Assembly (NCBI RefSeq): GCF_023015625.1
Contig: NZ_JALKAH010000004.1
Coordinates: 248,001-312,000, forward strand
Reading direction: 5' to 3'
Source: Yoonia sp. F2084L
Lineage (GTDB): Bacteria; Pseudomonadota; Alphaproteobacteria; Rhodobacterales; Rhodobacteraceae
Length of the DNA stretch: 64,000 bases
Shown: piece after piece, positions 53,324 to 62,822 of the stretch
Position numbering within the stretch: position 1 is the stretch's first letter
Layout of the letters: each line of letters begins with the position of its first letter
The notes under the pieces: model-generated
What the model was told of the DNA's origin: nothing
The model's database searches: none
The model's input: the letters and a program-made list of their open reading frames with translations, nothing else
Made by a program: the position numbers and the translations under genes

Positions 53324-54559
53324 TCAGGCCCACTCACCACTACGCATGACCGGCACACGCTCACCTGTCTTTGTGATGCCGTCGATATCCACCGCATCAG
53401 AGCCCATCATCCAGTCGACATGGATGATGCTCTGATTACCGCCCTTTTGCTTCAACTCTTCAGGCGAAAACTCAGACCCGCCTTCAATCGTATCCGCATA
53501 GCATTGACCCAGCGCGATGTGGCATGATGCGTTTTCATCGAAGAGCGTGTTGTAAAACAAGGTCCCCGACTGGCTGATCGGGCTGGAGTGCGGGACCAGT
53601 GCGACCTCGCCAATCCGGCTTGCACCATCGTCCGTTTTCAGCAACGCCCTGAGCACATCCTCACCCTTGCTGGCCGTCGCCTCAACAATGCGGCCCGCCT
53701 CAAAGCGCACCGCGATATCCTCTATTACGTTACCCTGATGCGCCAGCGGCTTTGTCGCCGCGACAGTGCCGTCGACCTTATACGCGTGCGGACAGGTAAA
53801 GACTTCTTCGGTCGGGATGTTTGGCTGACAGATTACCCCATTCAGCGCAGGCGACGCACCGCCTTTCCAGATATGCCCATCGGCCAGTCCCAGATGCAGA
53901 TCAGTCCCCGGCCCGCTATAATGCAACGCGCTGAAGTTCTGCGCATTCAACCAGTTCACCCGCTCTTTCAAGGTCGCCGTATGCGCAGCCCAGTTCGCCA
54001 CTGGATCATCCCCATCCAGACGCGATGCGGCATAGATTGCATCCATCAACTTGCCCTGCGCCTCTTCCACAGGCAAATCGGGATACACCTTCGCAGCCCA
54101 GGCAGCCCCCGGATAGGCCACAATGTTCCAGTTGACCTCAAACCCCACAATCGGCGCCATGGCGGGTTTGGCGGCAATGGATGTAGCCTTGCTGAGGCGC
54201 GCCACCTTGGCTGGGTCCTGCTCGGACAACAACATCGGATCATCACCCGTAATTGCCATGCGGGCCGCACCACCTTTGAAAGCGGCCGCCATGCCCTCAA
54301 ACAACCACCCCGGCGCGCGATCAAAGCTTTCGTCCGGTGCATGCTTATACCGAGCCAGCGTAATCGCATCATCATTGAAAAACGGCGTCACAATTCCCGC
54401 GCCCGCCTTATAGGCATGCACCGTAATCAGGCGCACCAGATCAAGGGCAGCCATAGGTGCCGTGATCACCAGATCCTGCCCGGGTTGCAGGTTCACACCC
54501 GTGCGCACGGCAACTTCGGCAAGACGGTCAAGTTTTACGGGATCAATATGGTCTGACAT
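53324..54559 (-). CDS. aminopeptidase, M29 (thermophilic metalloprotease) family
   Basis: The 411-residue protein matches M29 aminopeptidases: a long N-terminal domain (QPGQDLVITAPMAALDLVRL) and a C-terminal metal-binding half with NIPTEEVFTCPH, HIALGQCY and SIIHVDWMMGS, which supply the Glu, His and Asp ligands. Cytoplasmic dipeptide/oligopeptide trimming is likely. The start at 54559 (MSDHIDP) is preferred over an ATG seven codons upstream. It is divergent from uvrB, and a 9-bp stem hairpin lies in the gap. Confidence 0.92.
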   Translation of the reverse strand: MSDHIDPVKLDRLAEVAVRTGVNLQPGQDLVITAPMAALDLVRLITVHAYKAGAGIVTPFFNDDAITLARYKHAPDESFDRAPGWLFEGMAAAFKGGAARMAITGDDPMLLSEQDPAKVARLSKATSIAAKPAMAPIVGFEVNWNIVAYPGAAWAAKVYPDLPVEEAQGKLMDAIYAASRLDGDDPVANWAAHTATLKERVNWLNAQNFSALHYSGPGTDLHLGLADGHIWKGGASPALNGVICQPNIPTEEVFTCPHAYKVDGTVAATKPLAHQGNVIEDIAVRFEAGRIVEATASKGEDVLRALLKTDDGASRIGEVALVPHSSPISQSGTLFYNTLFDENASCHIALGQCYADTIEGGSEFSPEELKQKGGNQSIIHVDWMMGSDAVDIDGITKTGERVPVMRSGEWA

Positions 54560-54626
54560 GAAAGCACCTTTGGTTTCCAACGGATCGCGACCCTATGCGC
54601 TTGGCGGCGAAGGTCAAGCCATCACC

Positions 54627-54649
54627 CTGCTGACACATCCTGTCAGCAG
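54627..54649. repeat. inverted repeat between M29 aminopeptidase and uvrB
   Basis: CTGCTGACA (54627-54635) and TGTCAGCAG (54641-54649) are exact inverted arms around CATCC. It lies 63-85 bp before the uvrB start and could be an operator or an RNA hairpin in a 5' leader; no known regulator site was matched. Confidence 0.5.
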
Positions 54650-54711
54650 CCGCCCTTGAACCCTGTTTCAAACGGGTCAAATATATAGGGTACTTCAAAG
54701 GACCCCTCGCC

Positions 54712-56913
54712 ATGACCGATACGGCAACCGATCCGCATCAATACCTGTCCAACCCCGCCCCTGACGTCAAAACCCGCGAAAAGCTGGAAGGCGGCAAGCA
54801 ATTCGTCCTGAAAACCGAGTTTGAGCCGGCAGGCGACCAACCAACGGCGATCAAGGAACTCAGCGAAGGCATCCGCAACGGCGAGCGCGACCAGGTCCTG
54901 CTGGGTGCCACCGGCACCGGCAAGACCTTCACGATGGCCAAAATGATCGAGGAAACCCAACGCCCCGCGATCATCCTCGCCCCCAACAAGACCCTCGCCG
55001 CCCAGCTTTACGGCGAATTCAAAGGGTTCTTCCCCGAAAACGCCGTCGAATACTTCGTGTCGTACTACGACTACTACCAACCCGAAGCCTACGTCGCACG
55101 CTCGGACACCTACATTGAGAAAGAAAGCCAGATTAACGAACAGATCGACCGGATGCGCCACTCTGCCACCCGGGCACTTCTGGAACGCGACGATGTGATC
55201 ATCGTCGCCTCCGTGTCCTGCATCTACGGCATCGGATCGGTCGAAACCTATGGGGCAATGACCCAAGACATCCACGTTGGCAAAATGTATGACCAGCGCA
55301 AAATTATCGCCGACTTGATCGCACAGCAATACCGGCGCAACGATGCGGCCTTCCAACGCGGCACCTTCCGGGTGCGGGGCGATAGCCTCGAAGTCTGGCC
55401 TGCCCACCTTGATGACCGCGCGTGGAAGCTATCGTTCTTCGGTGAAGAGCTTGAAAGCATCACCGAATTCGATCCGCTGACTGGCGAAAAGACGGACACA
55501 TTTGAAAAGGTCCGCATCTACGCCAATAGCCACTACGTCACGCCCCGCCCGACGATGAACCAAGCCATCATCGGCATCAAAAAAGAACTGCGCATGCGGC
55601 TGGATCAGCTGGTCGGCGAAGGCAAACTGCTCGAAGCACAACGGCTCGAACAACGTTCCAACTTCGACCTCGAAATGCTGGAAGCCACCGGCGTCTGCAA
55701 CGGGATTGAGAACTACTCCCGCTACCTCACAGGCCGCGCACCGGGTGAGCCGCCCCCTACCCTTTTCGAATTCATCCCCGACAACGCCATCGTCTTCGCG
55801 GACGAATCCCACGTCTCCGTCCCGCAAATCGGCGGCATGTACAAAGGCGACTATCGGCGCAAATTCACGCTGGCCGAACACGGGTTCCGCCTGCCCTCCT
55901 GCATGGATAACCGCCCGCTAAAATTCGAAGAATGGGACGCCATGCGCCCGCAATCCGTCTTCGTCTCGGCCACCCCCGCGGCGTGGGAGCTGGAACAGGC
56001 GGGCGGTGTCTTCACCGAACAAATCATCCGCCCCACTGGCCTGATCGACCCCCAAATCGAAATTCGCCCCGTTGAGATGCAAGTAGATGATCTGCTGGAC
56101 GAGGTGCGCAAGGTCGCCGCCGACGGCTATCGCACGCTGGTTACGACGCTGACCAAACGCATGGCTGAAGACCTGACCGAATACATGCACGAACAGGGAA
56201 TTCGCGTCCGCTACATGCATAGCGACATCGACACGATCGAGCGCATCGAAATCCTGCGCGACCTGCGCTTGGGTGCCTTCGACGTGCTGATCGGGATCAA
56301 CCTGTTGCGCGAGGGGCTCGACATCCCCGAATGCGGATTGGTGGCCATCCTTGATGCCGACAAAGAAGGCTTCCTGCGCTCTGAGACCTCGCTGGTGCAA
56401 ACCATCGGCCGCGCCGCGCGCAACGCCGACGGCCGCGTGATCATGTACGCCGACCGGATCACCGGCAGCATGGAACGCGCGATGAAGGAAACCGAGCGCC
56501 GCCGCGTCAAACAGCTCAAATACAACGAAGACCACGGCATCACACCGACAACGGTCAAAAAGAACGTCGAGGATATCCTCGCGGGCCTCTACAAAGGCGA
56601 CGTCGACATGAACCGGGTGACCGCGAAGGTCGACAACCCGCTTGCAGGCGGCAACCTCGCCACCGTACTGGAAGGGCTACGCACAGACATGCGCAAAGCC
56701 GCCGAGAACCTGGAGTTCGAAGAGGCCGCAAGGCTACGGGACGAGGTCAAGCGGCTGGAAACGGTCGAACTGACAATAGCCGACGACCCACTGGCCCGGC
56801 AGCAGGCCGTGGATAAAGCGGTGGGTGATGCGCAGAAAGCGTCAGGGCGAAGTACTGGTGGCCGCGGCGGAATGCGCGGCGGCAAGTCACGTTATGGTGG
56901 AAAACGGAAGTAG
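54712..56913 (+). CDS. uvrB: excinuclease ABC subunit B
   Basis: DNA-damage verification helicase of nucleotide excision repair. The 733 residues have Walker [14 protein letters not shown], the beta-hairpin region [11 protein letters not shown] that clamps DNA, helicase motifs including FADESHVSV and [13 protein letters not shown], and the C-terminal UVR motif [16 protein letters not shown] that binds UvrA/UvrC. The last residues are Gly/Arg rich. Its stop is 1 bp from the convergent stop of the next gene. No typical LexA box was confirmed upstream. Confidence 0.98.
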   Translation: MTDTATDPHQYLSNPAPDVKTREKLEGGKQFVLKTEFEPAGDQPTAIKELSEGIRNGERDQVLLGATGTGKTFTMAKMIEETQRPAIILAPNKTLAAQLYGEFKGFFPENAVEYFVSYYDYYQPEAYVARSDTYIEKESQINEQIDRMRHSATRALLERDDVIIVASVSCIYGIGSVETYGAMTQDIHVGKMYDQRKIIADLIAQQYRRNDAAFQRGTFRVRGDSLEVWPAHLDDRAWKLSFFGEELESITEFDPLTGEKTDTFEKVRIYANSHYVTPRPTMNQAIIGIKKELRMRLDQLVGEGKLLEAQRLEQRSNFDLEMLEATGVCNGIENYSRYLTGRAPGEPPPTLFEFIPDNAIVFADESHVSVPQIGGMYKGDYRRKFTLAEHGFRLPSCMDNRPLKFEEWDAMRPQSVFVSATPAAWELEQAGGVFTEQIIRPTGLIDPQIEIRPVEMQVDDLLDEVRKVAADGYRTLVTTLTKRMAEDLTEYMHEQGIRVRYMHSDIDTIERIEILRDLRLGAFDVLIGINLLREGLDIPECGLVAILDADKEGFLRSETSLVQTIGRAARNADGRVIMYADRITGSMERAMKETERRRVKQLKYNEDHGITPTTVKKNVEDILAGLYKGDVDMNRVTAKVDNPLAGGNLATVLEGLRTDMRKAAENLEFEEAARLRDEVKRLETVELTIADDPLARQQAVDKAVGDAQKASGRSTGGRGGMRGGKSRYGGKRK

Positions 56914-56914
56914 A

Positions 56915-57682
56915 TCAGCGAAAGACACCCAATTCCAGCCCGCGCGTGATACTCTGTGCGTCGTCCTGCAACTCCAGCACGCGCCGCTGAATTGCGGGGC
57001 TTGCTGCCACGGCAGGCACTCTGTCAATTTCATTCTTGAGCGTTGCAATCTCGGACACCAAGGTAGAACTTGCATCTGCCGCTTCTTCTAAGGCCGCACT
57101 CTGAACAACGATCACATCTTCGGCCTCTTTCAGCCTCACTTCCTGTGCTTCAACTTCAAGGCGTGCTTCTACCAGCATTGCATTCGTGCGTTCCAGTTCT
57201 TGCTGAGACGCAACAACCTGCTGTTCGATAGACTGCAACGAAGCTAGCGCCTCTTGCTCTTGCGCCAGTGCTTCGGCAGCTCGCGCAGCGGCAGCTTCGG
57301 CCGCCTCATCGCTTTCCCTAAACGCACCTAACGCCCGAGACACATCGACAGTCAGCGACGTCGGCTCATTGATCATGACTTCCTCATCACGGCTTATCGC
57401 GGCGCCATTCTTCAAAATACGGGGCGGTGGAAAGTCGAACCCTTCAAGATCATTGGGCAGAACAGCAACAACCAACCGATGTTGCCCGGTATTGTCATAA
57501 AGCAAGGCGGTCACAAAGCATCCCGCACCCACGACCATAAAGAGGCCAAGCAAAACCGCCTTTCGCGTCGAAAGCGTCGTCGTCACCAGCGTGAAGATAA
57601 CCAAAACAAGCATGAGGCCCGCCAGCCCCAAAGGACCCCATTGCAGGAACTTCTCAAACGCACCAATTGCATCTGCATCCAT
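56915..57682 (-). CDS. membrane-anchored coiled-coil protein of unknown function
   Basis: The 255 residues start at MDADAIGAF with GAAAGGA upstream. Two hydrophobic segments (about residues 13-32 and 40-60: LGLAGLMLVLVIFTLVTTTL and VLLGLFMVVGAGCFVTALLY) are followed by a periplasmic-looking stretch and then a long Ala/Glu/Gln-rich coiled coil (about 115-235: QEQEALASLQSIEQQVVASQ and related). No family recognised; it may be a structural or scaffolding envelope protein. Confidence 0.72.
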   Translation of the reverse strand: MDADAIGAFEKFLQWGPLGLAGLMLVLVIFTLVTTTLSTRKAVLLGLFMVVGAGCFVTALLYDNTGQHRLVVAVLPNDLEGFDFPPPRILKNGAAISRDEEVMINEPTSLTVDVSRALGAFRESDEAAEAAAARAAEALAQEQEALASLQSIEQQVVASQQELERTNAMLVEARLEVEAQEVRLKEAEDVIVVQSAALEEAADASSTLVSEIATLKNEIDRVPAVAASPAIQRRVLELQDDAQSITRGLELGVFR

Positions 57683-58071
57683 TTTCTTTCCTTTCAAAAA
57701 TCGTCCAAAAATACCAAATATTATAATGGGATTAGGATATCACATTTTGAAAACCGAGTCTTCTGTTGGCTGGAAACACAACAAACCTTGGGTGCGACTT
57801 CGTAGGTACCTTGCTGTATTTGGCGCGCTGAAACCGCACAACCTACAACGTTGCTAAACTCTAATATCTCATTCACACATCCACCGCATACCACCTTAAC
57901 TCCCTAACCCGCACACAGCGTGTGTACGCATTGCATACGCCCCAATCCCCCATGAGAACTCAGCGTTAATGCATGATTCCCCGGCGCTAGCCCGTAATCG
58001 TCCACAAACCGCCTGCGTGCGTTGCATCACCCCAACCTTGCCCGCCGCGAACATCCAGCTACATCCTCTCC
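57683..58071. other. 389-bp region without a gene
   Basis: No coding frame is convincing here. The left 150 bp are AT-rich and should hold the promoter of the leftward coiled-coil gene. The rest has an approximate direct repeat (GCATTGCATACGCCCCAATC at 57928-57947 and GCGTTGCATCACCCCAACC at 58019-58037) and a small inverted repeat CACAC-AGC-GTGTG at 57912-57924, just upstream of the rightward small secreted protein gene. Their role is unknown. Confidence 0.5.
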
Positions 58072-58500
58072 ATGCGTACCATTCTCGCCTTCCTCCTCCT
58101 CGCCTCACCCGCCGCCGCGTGGGAGTTTTCGGCGAGCCCGATCTGCACCCTGACCGATACGTCCGACGCAGGCGACATCATCGTCACTTACGACCCTGCA
58201 ATCACCGAATACACCGTCACCGTGACCCTGCCCGAAGGGCGCTGGCCGGGGGAGCCGATCTTCGGCATGGCATTCGCCAATGACCGCCCGATCAGCATCC
58301 AGACCGACCGGCACACGATCAGCGCCGATGGCCGCAGCATCACTGTTAAGGACCGCGGCTTCGGCAATGTCCTCAACGGATTAGAGTTCAACACACGCGC
58401 CTACGCGATACTCGGCGACACGACTGTCGGCATCGACCTCACGGGTATCGGCCCCGCCATCACAGCCTTCCGCGATTGCCCGGCAGACAACCTTGCCTAA
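58072..58500 (+). CDS. small secreted protein of unknown function
   Basis: The 142 residues begin with a signal peptide (MRTILAFLLLASPAAA-WEF). The mature part is strand-rich (IIVTYDPAITEYTVTVTLPE, ITVKDRGFGNV) with two cysteines, near the start (PICTL) and close to the end (RDCPAD), that could form a disulfide. No family recognised. The stop overlaps the convergent nuclease-like gene by 4 bp. Confidence 0.65.
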   Translation: MRTILAFLLLASPAAAWEFSASPICTLTDTSDAGDIIVTYDPAITEYTVTVTLPEGRWPGEPIFGMAFANDRPISIQTDRHTISADGRSITVKDRGFGNVLNGLEFNTRAYAILGDTTVGIDLTGIGPAITAFRDCPADNLA

Positions 58501-59021
58501 AGCGTTCCGCGCCAAACAACCGCCCCATCACGCCAAGTGCCTCCGATCAAAACACCCTTCTTATCCGCATGCGGAAACCGCACGCGCCAATCGCGATATT
58601 TGTCATTGGTGACAACGCGCAAGTGATGATCCGTGGCAAACGCAAGGATGCCCTCATCCGCCACGACACCCTTATCGACAACGCAGACATGATGCGCAGG
58701 CGCACCAATCAGCGAAGCAATCTTGGCATCATCATAGTAATGATCATCAAGGACATAACCGACATTCGCGTCGAAAAAGACGATGGGAGTATATCCCTTA
58801 TCTTCCAAATTCCGGAGTATACGTAGCACTACATTCAAAGATGGCTGTTCACCCCAATACAGCACATTTGACCCATCGACGAGAATAGCATTGGGCGGCA
58901 ACCCTGCCCCGGCGATCTTGTCCGCACGCGGCTTTCGCAGCCTGCGCAGCACCATCAAAATGACGAAGGCTGCTAAGGCTGGCGCGAGCAAAAGAAAATC
59001 AGACAGCAGCACGATGATCAA
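58497..59021 (-). CDS. membrane-anchored NYN/Zc3h12a-like RNase domain protein
   Basis: The 174-residue protein begins with a hydrophobic anchor (LLSDFLLLAPALAAFVILMV), then a PIN/NYN-type nuclease domain: LVDGSNVLYW (first acidic Asp), VFFDANVGYVLDDHY and VTNDKYRDWRVRF, the acidic pattern of Zc3h12a/Regnase-like RNases. It would cleave RNA at the inner membrane face if active. The start is unclear: TTG at 59021 gives MIIVLLSDF, or a GTG at 59012; neither has a good ribosome site. It lies just downstream of the tauC terminator on the same strand. Confidence 0.72.
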   Translation of the reverse strand: MIIVLLSDFLLLAPALAAFVILMVLRRLRKPRADKIAGAGLPPNAILVDGSNVLYWGEQPSLNVVLRILRNLEDKGYTPIVFFDANVGYVLDDHYYDDAKIASLIGAPAHHVCVVDKGVVADEGILAFATDHHLRVVTNDKYRDWRVRFPHADKKGVLIGGTWRDGAVVWRGTL

Positions 59022-59022
59022 A

Positions 59023-59056
59023 CCAAAAAGGGCGAAAGATTTGCACCCTCGCCCTT
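59023..59056 (-). terminator. rho-independent terminator of tauC
   Basis: AAGGGCGA (59028-59035) pairs with TCGCCCTT (59049-59056). Read leftward the hairpin is followed by a run of T. It lies 31 bp past the tauC stop, in front of the nuclease-like gene. Confidence 0.75.
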
Positions 59057-59086
59057 GTTCTTTTGTCTGTCAATAAGGGGCTTAAA

Positions 59087-60421
59087 TCAACCCTTACCCT
59101 TCCAAGGCACCAGCCATTTTTCGGCCTGCCGCATCAACATATCAATACTGAAACCGATGATACCGATCAGGATGATCCCCATCAAAACGATATCCGTGCT
59201 TTGGAATTTCGACGCCACCATGATCATCATGCCAGCCCCCTTTTCGGCGGCAACCAGTTCGGCCGCAACAACGGTCCCCCAGCACACACCCATCGCCACG
59301 CGGGCACCGGTAAAAATCTCGGGCAGCGAGTTGGGAATAATCACGTGGCGCATGATTTGCCACTTGGATGCCCCCAACGAATAGGCCGCATGCACCTTGG
59401 AAATCCGCACGCCGGACACACCGGAACGGGCCGCAATCGCCATAATCCAAAGGGCCGCGAGGAATAGCAGGATAATCTTGCCAACCTCACCAATACCCGC
59501 CCAGATGATCACCAGCGGGATCAGAGCAAGTGGTGGAACAGGGCGCATGAATTCCACAATCGGATCAAACCAACCCCGGAACCAGTTCGACAGACCCATC
59601 GCATAGCCCAAGGGTATGCCCACCAGCGCACCCAGAATGAAACCGACAATGACGCGGAACAACGAATAACCGAGGTGCTCAGCCAAGGTCGAGTTGCGAT
59701 ACCCAACCGTCGCGATCTCACCAAGGCGGCTCCAAACTGCTTCGGGTGCTGGCAGCCAGATAGGTTCCATCTGAATGCCTGTCGAAGGAACAATATTCAG
59801 TGTGCCTTTGTCCGACATTGCAACCCGTCCAAAATCCACATCAACCGATCCACCCGGTGTGATAGCCTGACCATCAACGGCAGTGATGAACGTCTCCTCA
59901 TCGCGGCCCATTTCATCGTTGCGATCTACGCGTAGCAGCTCATTGCGGTAGACGGGGATGGCGATCGCATCGTTCTTTGCAATGCCGTCGCCCTCTTCCA
60001 CCACCGGTGCGTCAACCTCTTCACCCGTTGGGTGCACGACAACCGAAACGGTTGCAGTATCACTGTCACCTGCCGGGGTTGTGATCGTATATTCAAAGCT
60101 GCTTTCACCAGTGAACGGGCCCGGCGCATGCATGAAGCTTGGCAAAAGTTGGGACCCAGTAAAGGTGCCCCAGAACACGAAGATCAACACAATGGAAATG
60201 ATAGAGGCCGCCGTGTTCGATGTCACAGCGCTTTCATCGCCAAAGGTCACGGTCTTTAACGAGCCATAATCGCTTTTCGGCGTCAGCAAACGCTTCACAC
60301 CGGACCAGATCACCATCATCAAAAGAATGATCAGAATATAGCCAATCACATAGGGTGCAGCGGCAAAGAGCGTCACAAGAACGGCCCAAAGTTCGCCCCA
60401 AAGGTTACCTAGCAATTCCAT
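59087..60421 (-). CDS. tauC: taurine ABC transporter permease with an inserted periplasmic domain
   Basis: The C-terminal 205 residues (from about 240) are a BPD_transp_1 permease domain with the EAA-like loop HAAYSLGASKWQIMRHVIIPN that contacts the ATPase. Upstream are two N-terminal membrane helices (about 18-45 and 70-90) and then about 130 extra residues (about 105-235) predicted to lie outside the membrane. That part is strand-rich, and SSFEYTITTPAGDSDTATVS recalls an Ig/cadherin-like fold. Normal TauC is about 270 residues, so 444 is unusual. The ATG overlaps the tauB stop by 1 bp (TAATG). Substrate is taken from the tauA/tpa context. Confidence 0.85.
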   Translation of the reverse strand: MELLGNLWGELWAVLVTLFAAAPYVIGYILIILLMMVIWSGVKRLLTPKSDYGSLKTVTFGDESAVTSNTAASIISIVLIFVFWGTFTGSQLLPSFMHAPGPFTGESSFEYTITTPAGDSDTATVSVVVHPTGEEVDAPVVEEGDGIAKNDAIAIPVYRNELLRVDRNDEMGRDEETFITAVDGQAITPGGSVDVDFGRVAMSDKGTLNIVPSTGIQMEPIWLPAPEAVWSRLGEIATVGYRNSTLAEHLGYSLFRVIVGFILGALVGIPLGYAMGLSNWFRGWFDPIVEFMRPVPPLALIPLVIIWAGIGEVGKIILLFLAALWIMAIAARSGVSGVRISKVHAAYSLGASKWQIMRHVIIPNSLPEIFTGARVAMGVCWGTVVAAELVAAEKGAGMMIMVASKFQSTDIVLMGIILIGIIGFSIDMLMRQAEKWLVPWKGKG

Positions 60422-61224
60422 TATGCGTCCTCCGTCCGGCCCATGATTTCCTCTTCCATGTCCCAGATCATGCCCAAAATTTCTTCGCGCACTTCAGCGA
60501 ATTTTGGATGCTTTTTGACATCACGCAGATCTTGACCAACGCCCATTTCCGCAAATGGCAAACGATATTCGGTATGAATACGGCCCGGACGCGGTGCCAT
60601 GACAAGGAGCCGTTCGCCTAGCAACAACGCCTCTTCAACCGAGTGCGTAATCAGGATGATCGTCTTACCGGTCTCTTTCCACAGCTTCAGAACCAGACCT
60701 TGCATCTTTTCGCGGGTCAGCGCGTCAAGCGCACCCAGCGGTTCGTCCATCAAGATCACGTCAGGCTCATTGGCAAGGCAGCGGGCCAAAGCCACACGCT
60801 GCTGCATACCGCCAGACAGTTCGTAGACTGCCTTTTCCTTGAAGTCCTGCAGGCCAACAACATCCAGAAGGTGATCAACAATCTTGGCCTTCTCGGCCTT
60901 GGGCATACCCTTCATTGACGGACCAAAGCCTACGTTTTCACGCACGCTCATCCATTCAAACAAAGCGCCTTGTTGAAAGACCATACCGCGTTCGGCGTCT
61001 GGCCCTGTCACAGTGTGTCCGTTGAGAATGATTTTACCATCCGTTGGGGCTAGAAAGCCCGCGACGATGTTCAAAAGTGTCGTCTTACCACACCCCGATG
61101 GGCCCAGAACCGACAACAACTCCCCTGCTTTCAGATCAAGAGAGACGTCTTTCAACGCCTGCACCGATGACCCATTCGGCAGGTCAAAGCGCATTGATAG
61201 CTTATCTATTTGTAACCCTGACAT
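60421..61224 (-). CDS. tauB: taurine ABC transporter ATP-binding protein
   Basis: The 267-residue ABC ATPase has Walker A GPSGCGKTTLLNIV, signature LSGGMQQRVALARCL, Walker B VILMDEPLGALDALTR and the switch His in LITHSVEEA, as in SsuB/TauB proteins that power sulfonate uptake. Overlaps tauC by 1 bp and lies 108 bp after tauA. Nitrate/bicarbonate relatives share these motifs; taurine specificity comes from neighbours. Confidence 0.88.
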   Translation of the reverse strand: MSGLQIDKLSMRFDLPNGSSVQALKDVSLDLKAGELLSVLGPSGCGKTTLLNIVAGFLAPTDGKIILNGHTVTGPDAERGMVFQQGALFEWMSVRENVGFGPSMKGMPKAEKAKIVDHLLDVVGLQDFKEKAVYELSGGMQQRVALARCLANEPDVILMDEPLGALDALTREKMQGLVLKLWKETGKTIILITHSVEEALLLGERLLVMAPRPGRIHTEYRLPFAEMGVGQDLRDVKKHPKFAEVREEILGMIWDMEEEIMGRTEDA

Positions 61225-61332
61225 GGCTTATTCCCATTGTTTCCCCTGAAAATTCTTGGCGCAGCGGCAAGGATTATCACGAGAAAAGATGGTATGCTGG
61301 CGCAGGAGAACCCGCGCCAGCAATCAAGCAAT

Positions 61333-62340
61333 TTACATGTCGTTTACAGCCATCAGTGGGCCGGTGTTCACAGCGCCTTCGTAGCTATCCAAGGACGCTG
61401 GGATCGAACCGGATTCGACGAATACGTCGGCCACGCCCTTCATGAATGATGGTGCCGCGCCACCAAGCCAAGCTTCGGAAAGCTGCGTTGGTACGTCTGG
61501 AAACACGAATGTCGCCATTGTTTCGGCTGTGGCCGCTTCATCCATACCAGCGTCGTTTGCGATGACTGGCAACATAGCTTCAACGCCAGAACCATCGTTC
61601 CATGCTGCATTGGCCGCAGCAGTCACTTCGAGGAACTTTGCAACCAGATCACCGTTCTCAGCTACAAAGCCTGCTGGTGCGGATGTCACGTCAAATACCA
61701 GAATACCCAGTTCTTCTTTCTCAGCACCGCTCAGCAGCACGTTGCCGTGCTCTTTCATACGACGCAGCGCACCACCCCAACCGCAAGACATGTCAACTTG
61801 GCCTTGCGCCAAAGCAGCCGCACCTTCAGCAGGCGCCATGTCAACAACGTCAAGCGATGCAAGATCTACGCCGAAGTGATCCATCTGACGCAGGAAGCCA
61901 TAGTGAGCAGCTGTGCCAAGTGGAACAGCGACTTTCTTACCTGCCAACTCATTGGCGCTATCGGCGTCGATTTCGAGGCCGGAGGAAACAACGCAGTTGT
62001 CGTTCTCAGCGTAGGATACAGCCACGTCAAGGATCTGCAGGTCTTGACCGGCAGATGTCGCCACAACGAATGGCGGCACACCTTGGCTGACTGCGATCTG
62101 CACGTCGCCGGATGCCATGGCCGCAGACATTGCTGTGCCGCTGTCAAAGCTGACCCAGTTTACCTTTACGCCCATCTCTTCATCATAGGTGCCGTTCACC
62201 TTCGCGTATTGAAATGGCATTGGCCACTCAAGGAAATAGGCAACGGTAATTTCGCCATGCCCAGCGGCAAAGGCCGTTGAGGCACCTGTCATCAGTGCAA
62301 CGCCAGCAGCGGCACCCATAAGTGTGTTCTTGATGTTCAT
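61333..62340 (-). CDS. tauA: taurine-binding periplasmic protein
   Basis: The 335 residues start MNIKNTLMGAAAGVALMTG with a signal peptide cut near AFAAG. GGGAGA lies upstream. The mature part is an SsuA/TauA-type binding protein (EITVAYFLEWPMPFQYAKVNG, YAENDNCVVSSGLEID). It delivers taurine to TauBC. First gene of the leftward tauABC operon, divergent from tpa across a 482-bp regulatory gap. The longer in-frame extension upstream is not used. Confidence 0.88.
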   Translation of the reverse strand: MNIKNTLMGAAAGVALMTGASTAFAAGHGEITVAYFLEWPMPFQYAKVNGTYDEEMGVKVNWVSFDSGTAMSAAMASGDVQIAVSQGVPPFVVATSAGQDLQILDVAVSYAENDNCVVSSGLEIDADSANELAGKKVAVPLGTAAHYGFLRQMDHFGVDLASLDVVDMAPAEGAAALAQGQVDMSCGWGGALRRMKEHGNVLLSGAEKEELGILVFDVTSAPAGFVAENGDLVAKFLEVTAAANAAWNDGSGVEAMLPVIANDAGMDEAATAETMATFVFPDVPTQLSEAWLGGAAPSFMKGVADVFVESGSIPASLDSYEGAVNTGPLMAVNDM

Positions 62341-62822
62341 TGATCGTCTCCCGTGTTGTGGCTTGTGCGTGACAAGCCGATCTTTATGGCGAGTTTTTCC
62401 CGCCTTGATGCGATAGCTGAGCATGAAAAAGCTTGGGTTCCAAGCCCCAACATACGCAGCCGGTTGTCTGCCGCGCGAGCGGCGTCTGATTGGCCTTCTC
62501 GTTTCTTGGGTGCCCAAGAAAGCGACAAGTCAGGGCGCAGCGAAAGAAATTCAGGCCGCTGCGTCAATCATGGATATTCTGCCGCAGTAATGCAGAATGC
62601 TTGGCCAGGGCCCGGGACGCAACGCATTTGTACAATTTAATCATGGAGTTACCGATGACTGCAGTGTGCCAAGGCAGATATCCGCTCCGAATTTGGCTAT
62701 ATTCAAGCATCACAACTGGCCCTATTGGAAAGATGCACCCTACAGGCAAACTGCACCAGCTTTGGGCGGTATTGAAATTGGAATCGGGCCACCCACCCCC
62801 TTTTATTGATGGAGTAACGGAC
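62341..62822. promoter_or_regulatory. 482-bp divergent promoter region of tauA and tpa
   Basis: No gene is visible. Two inverted repeats stand out: GCTTGG-gtt-CCAAGC (62431-62445) and TTCTTGGG-tg-CCCAAGAA (62503-62520), both with a CTTGG/CCAAG core and centres about 73 bp apart. They may be operators for one regulator of both transcripts. I did not find the CTGGACTTAA-type TauR repeat known in relatives, and no tauR-like gene is present here. Confidence 0.55.

Noticed and set aside
54560..54711. LexA/SOS box before uvrB
   Set aside because: GAAC and AAAC fragments occur near 54657, but the spacing does not fit the GAAC-N7-GAAC or GTTC-N7-GATC boxes known in alphaproteobacteria.
62341..62822. 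TauR (MocR-type) binding repeat upstream of tpa
   Set aside because: No CTGGACTTAA-type repeat was seen, so the known tauR control was not claimed.
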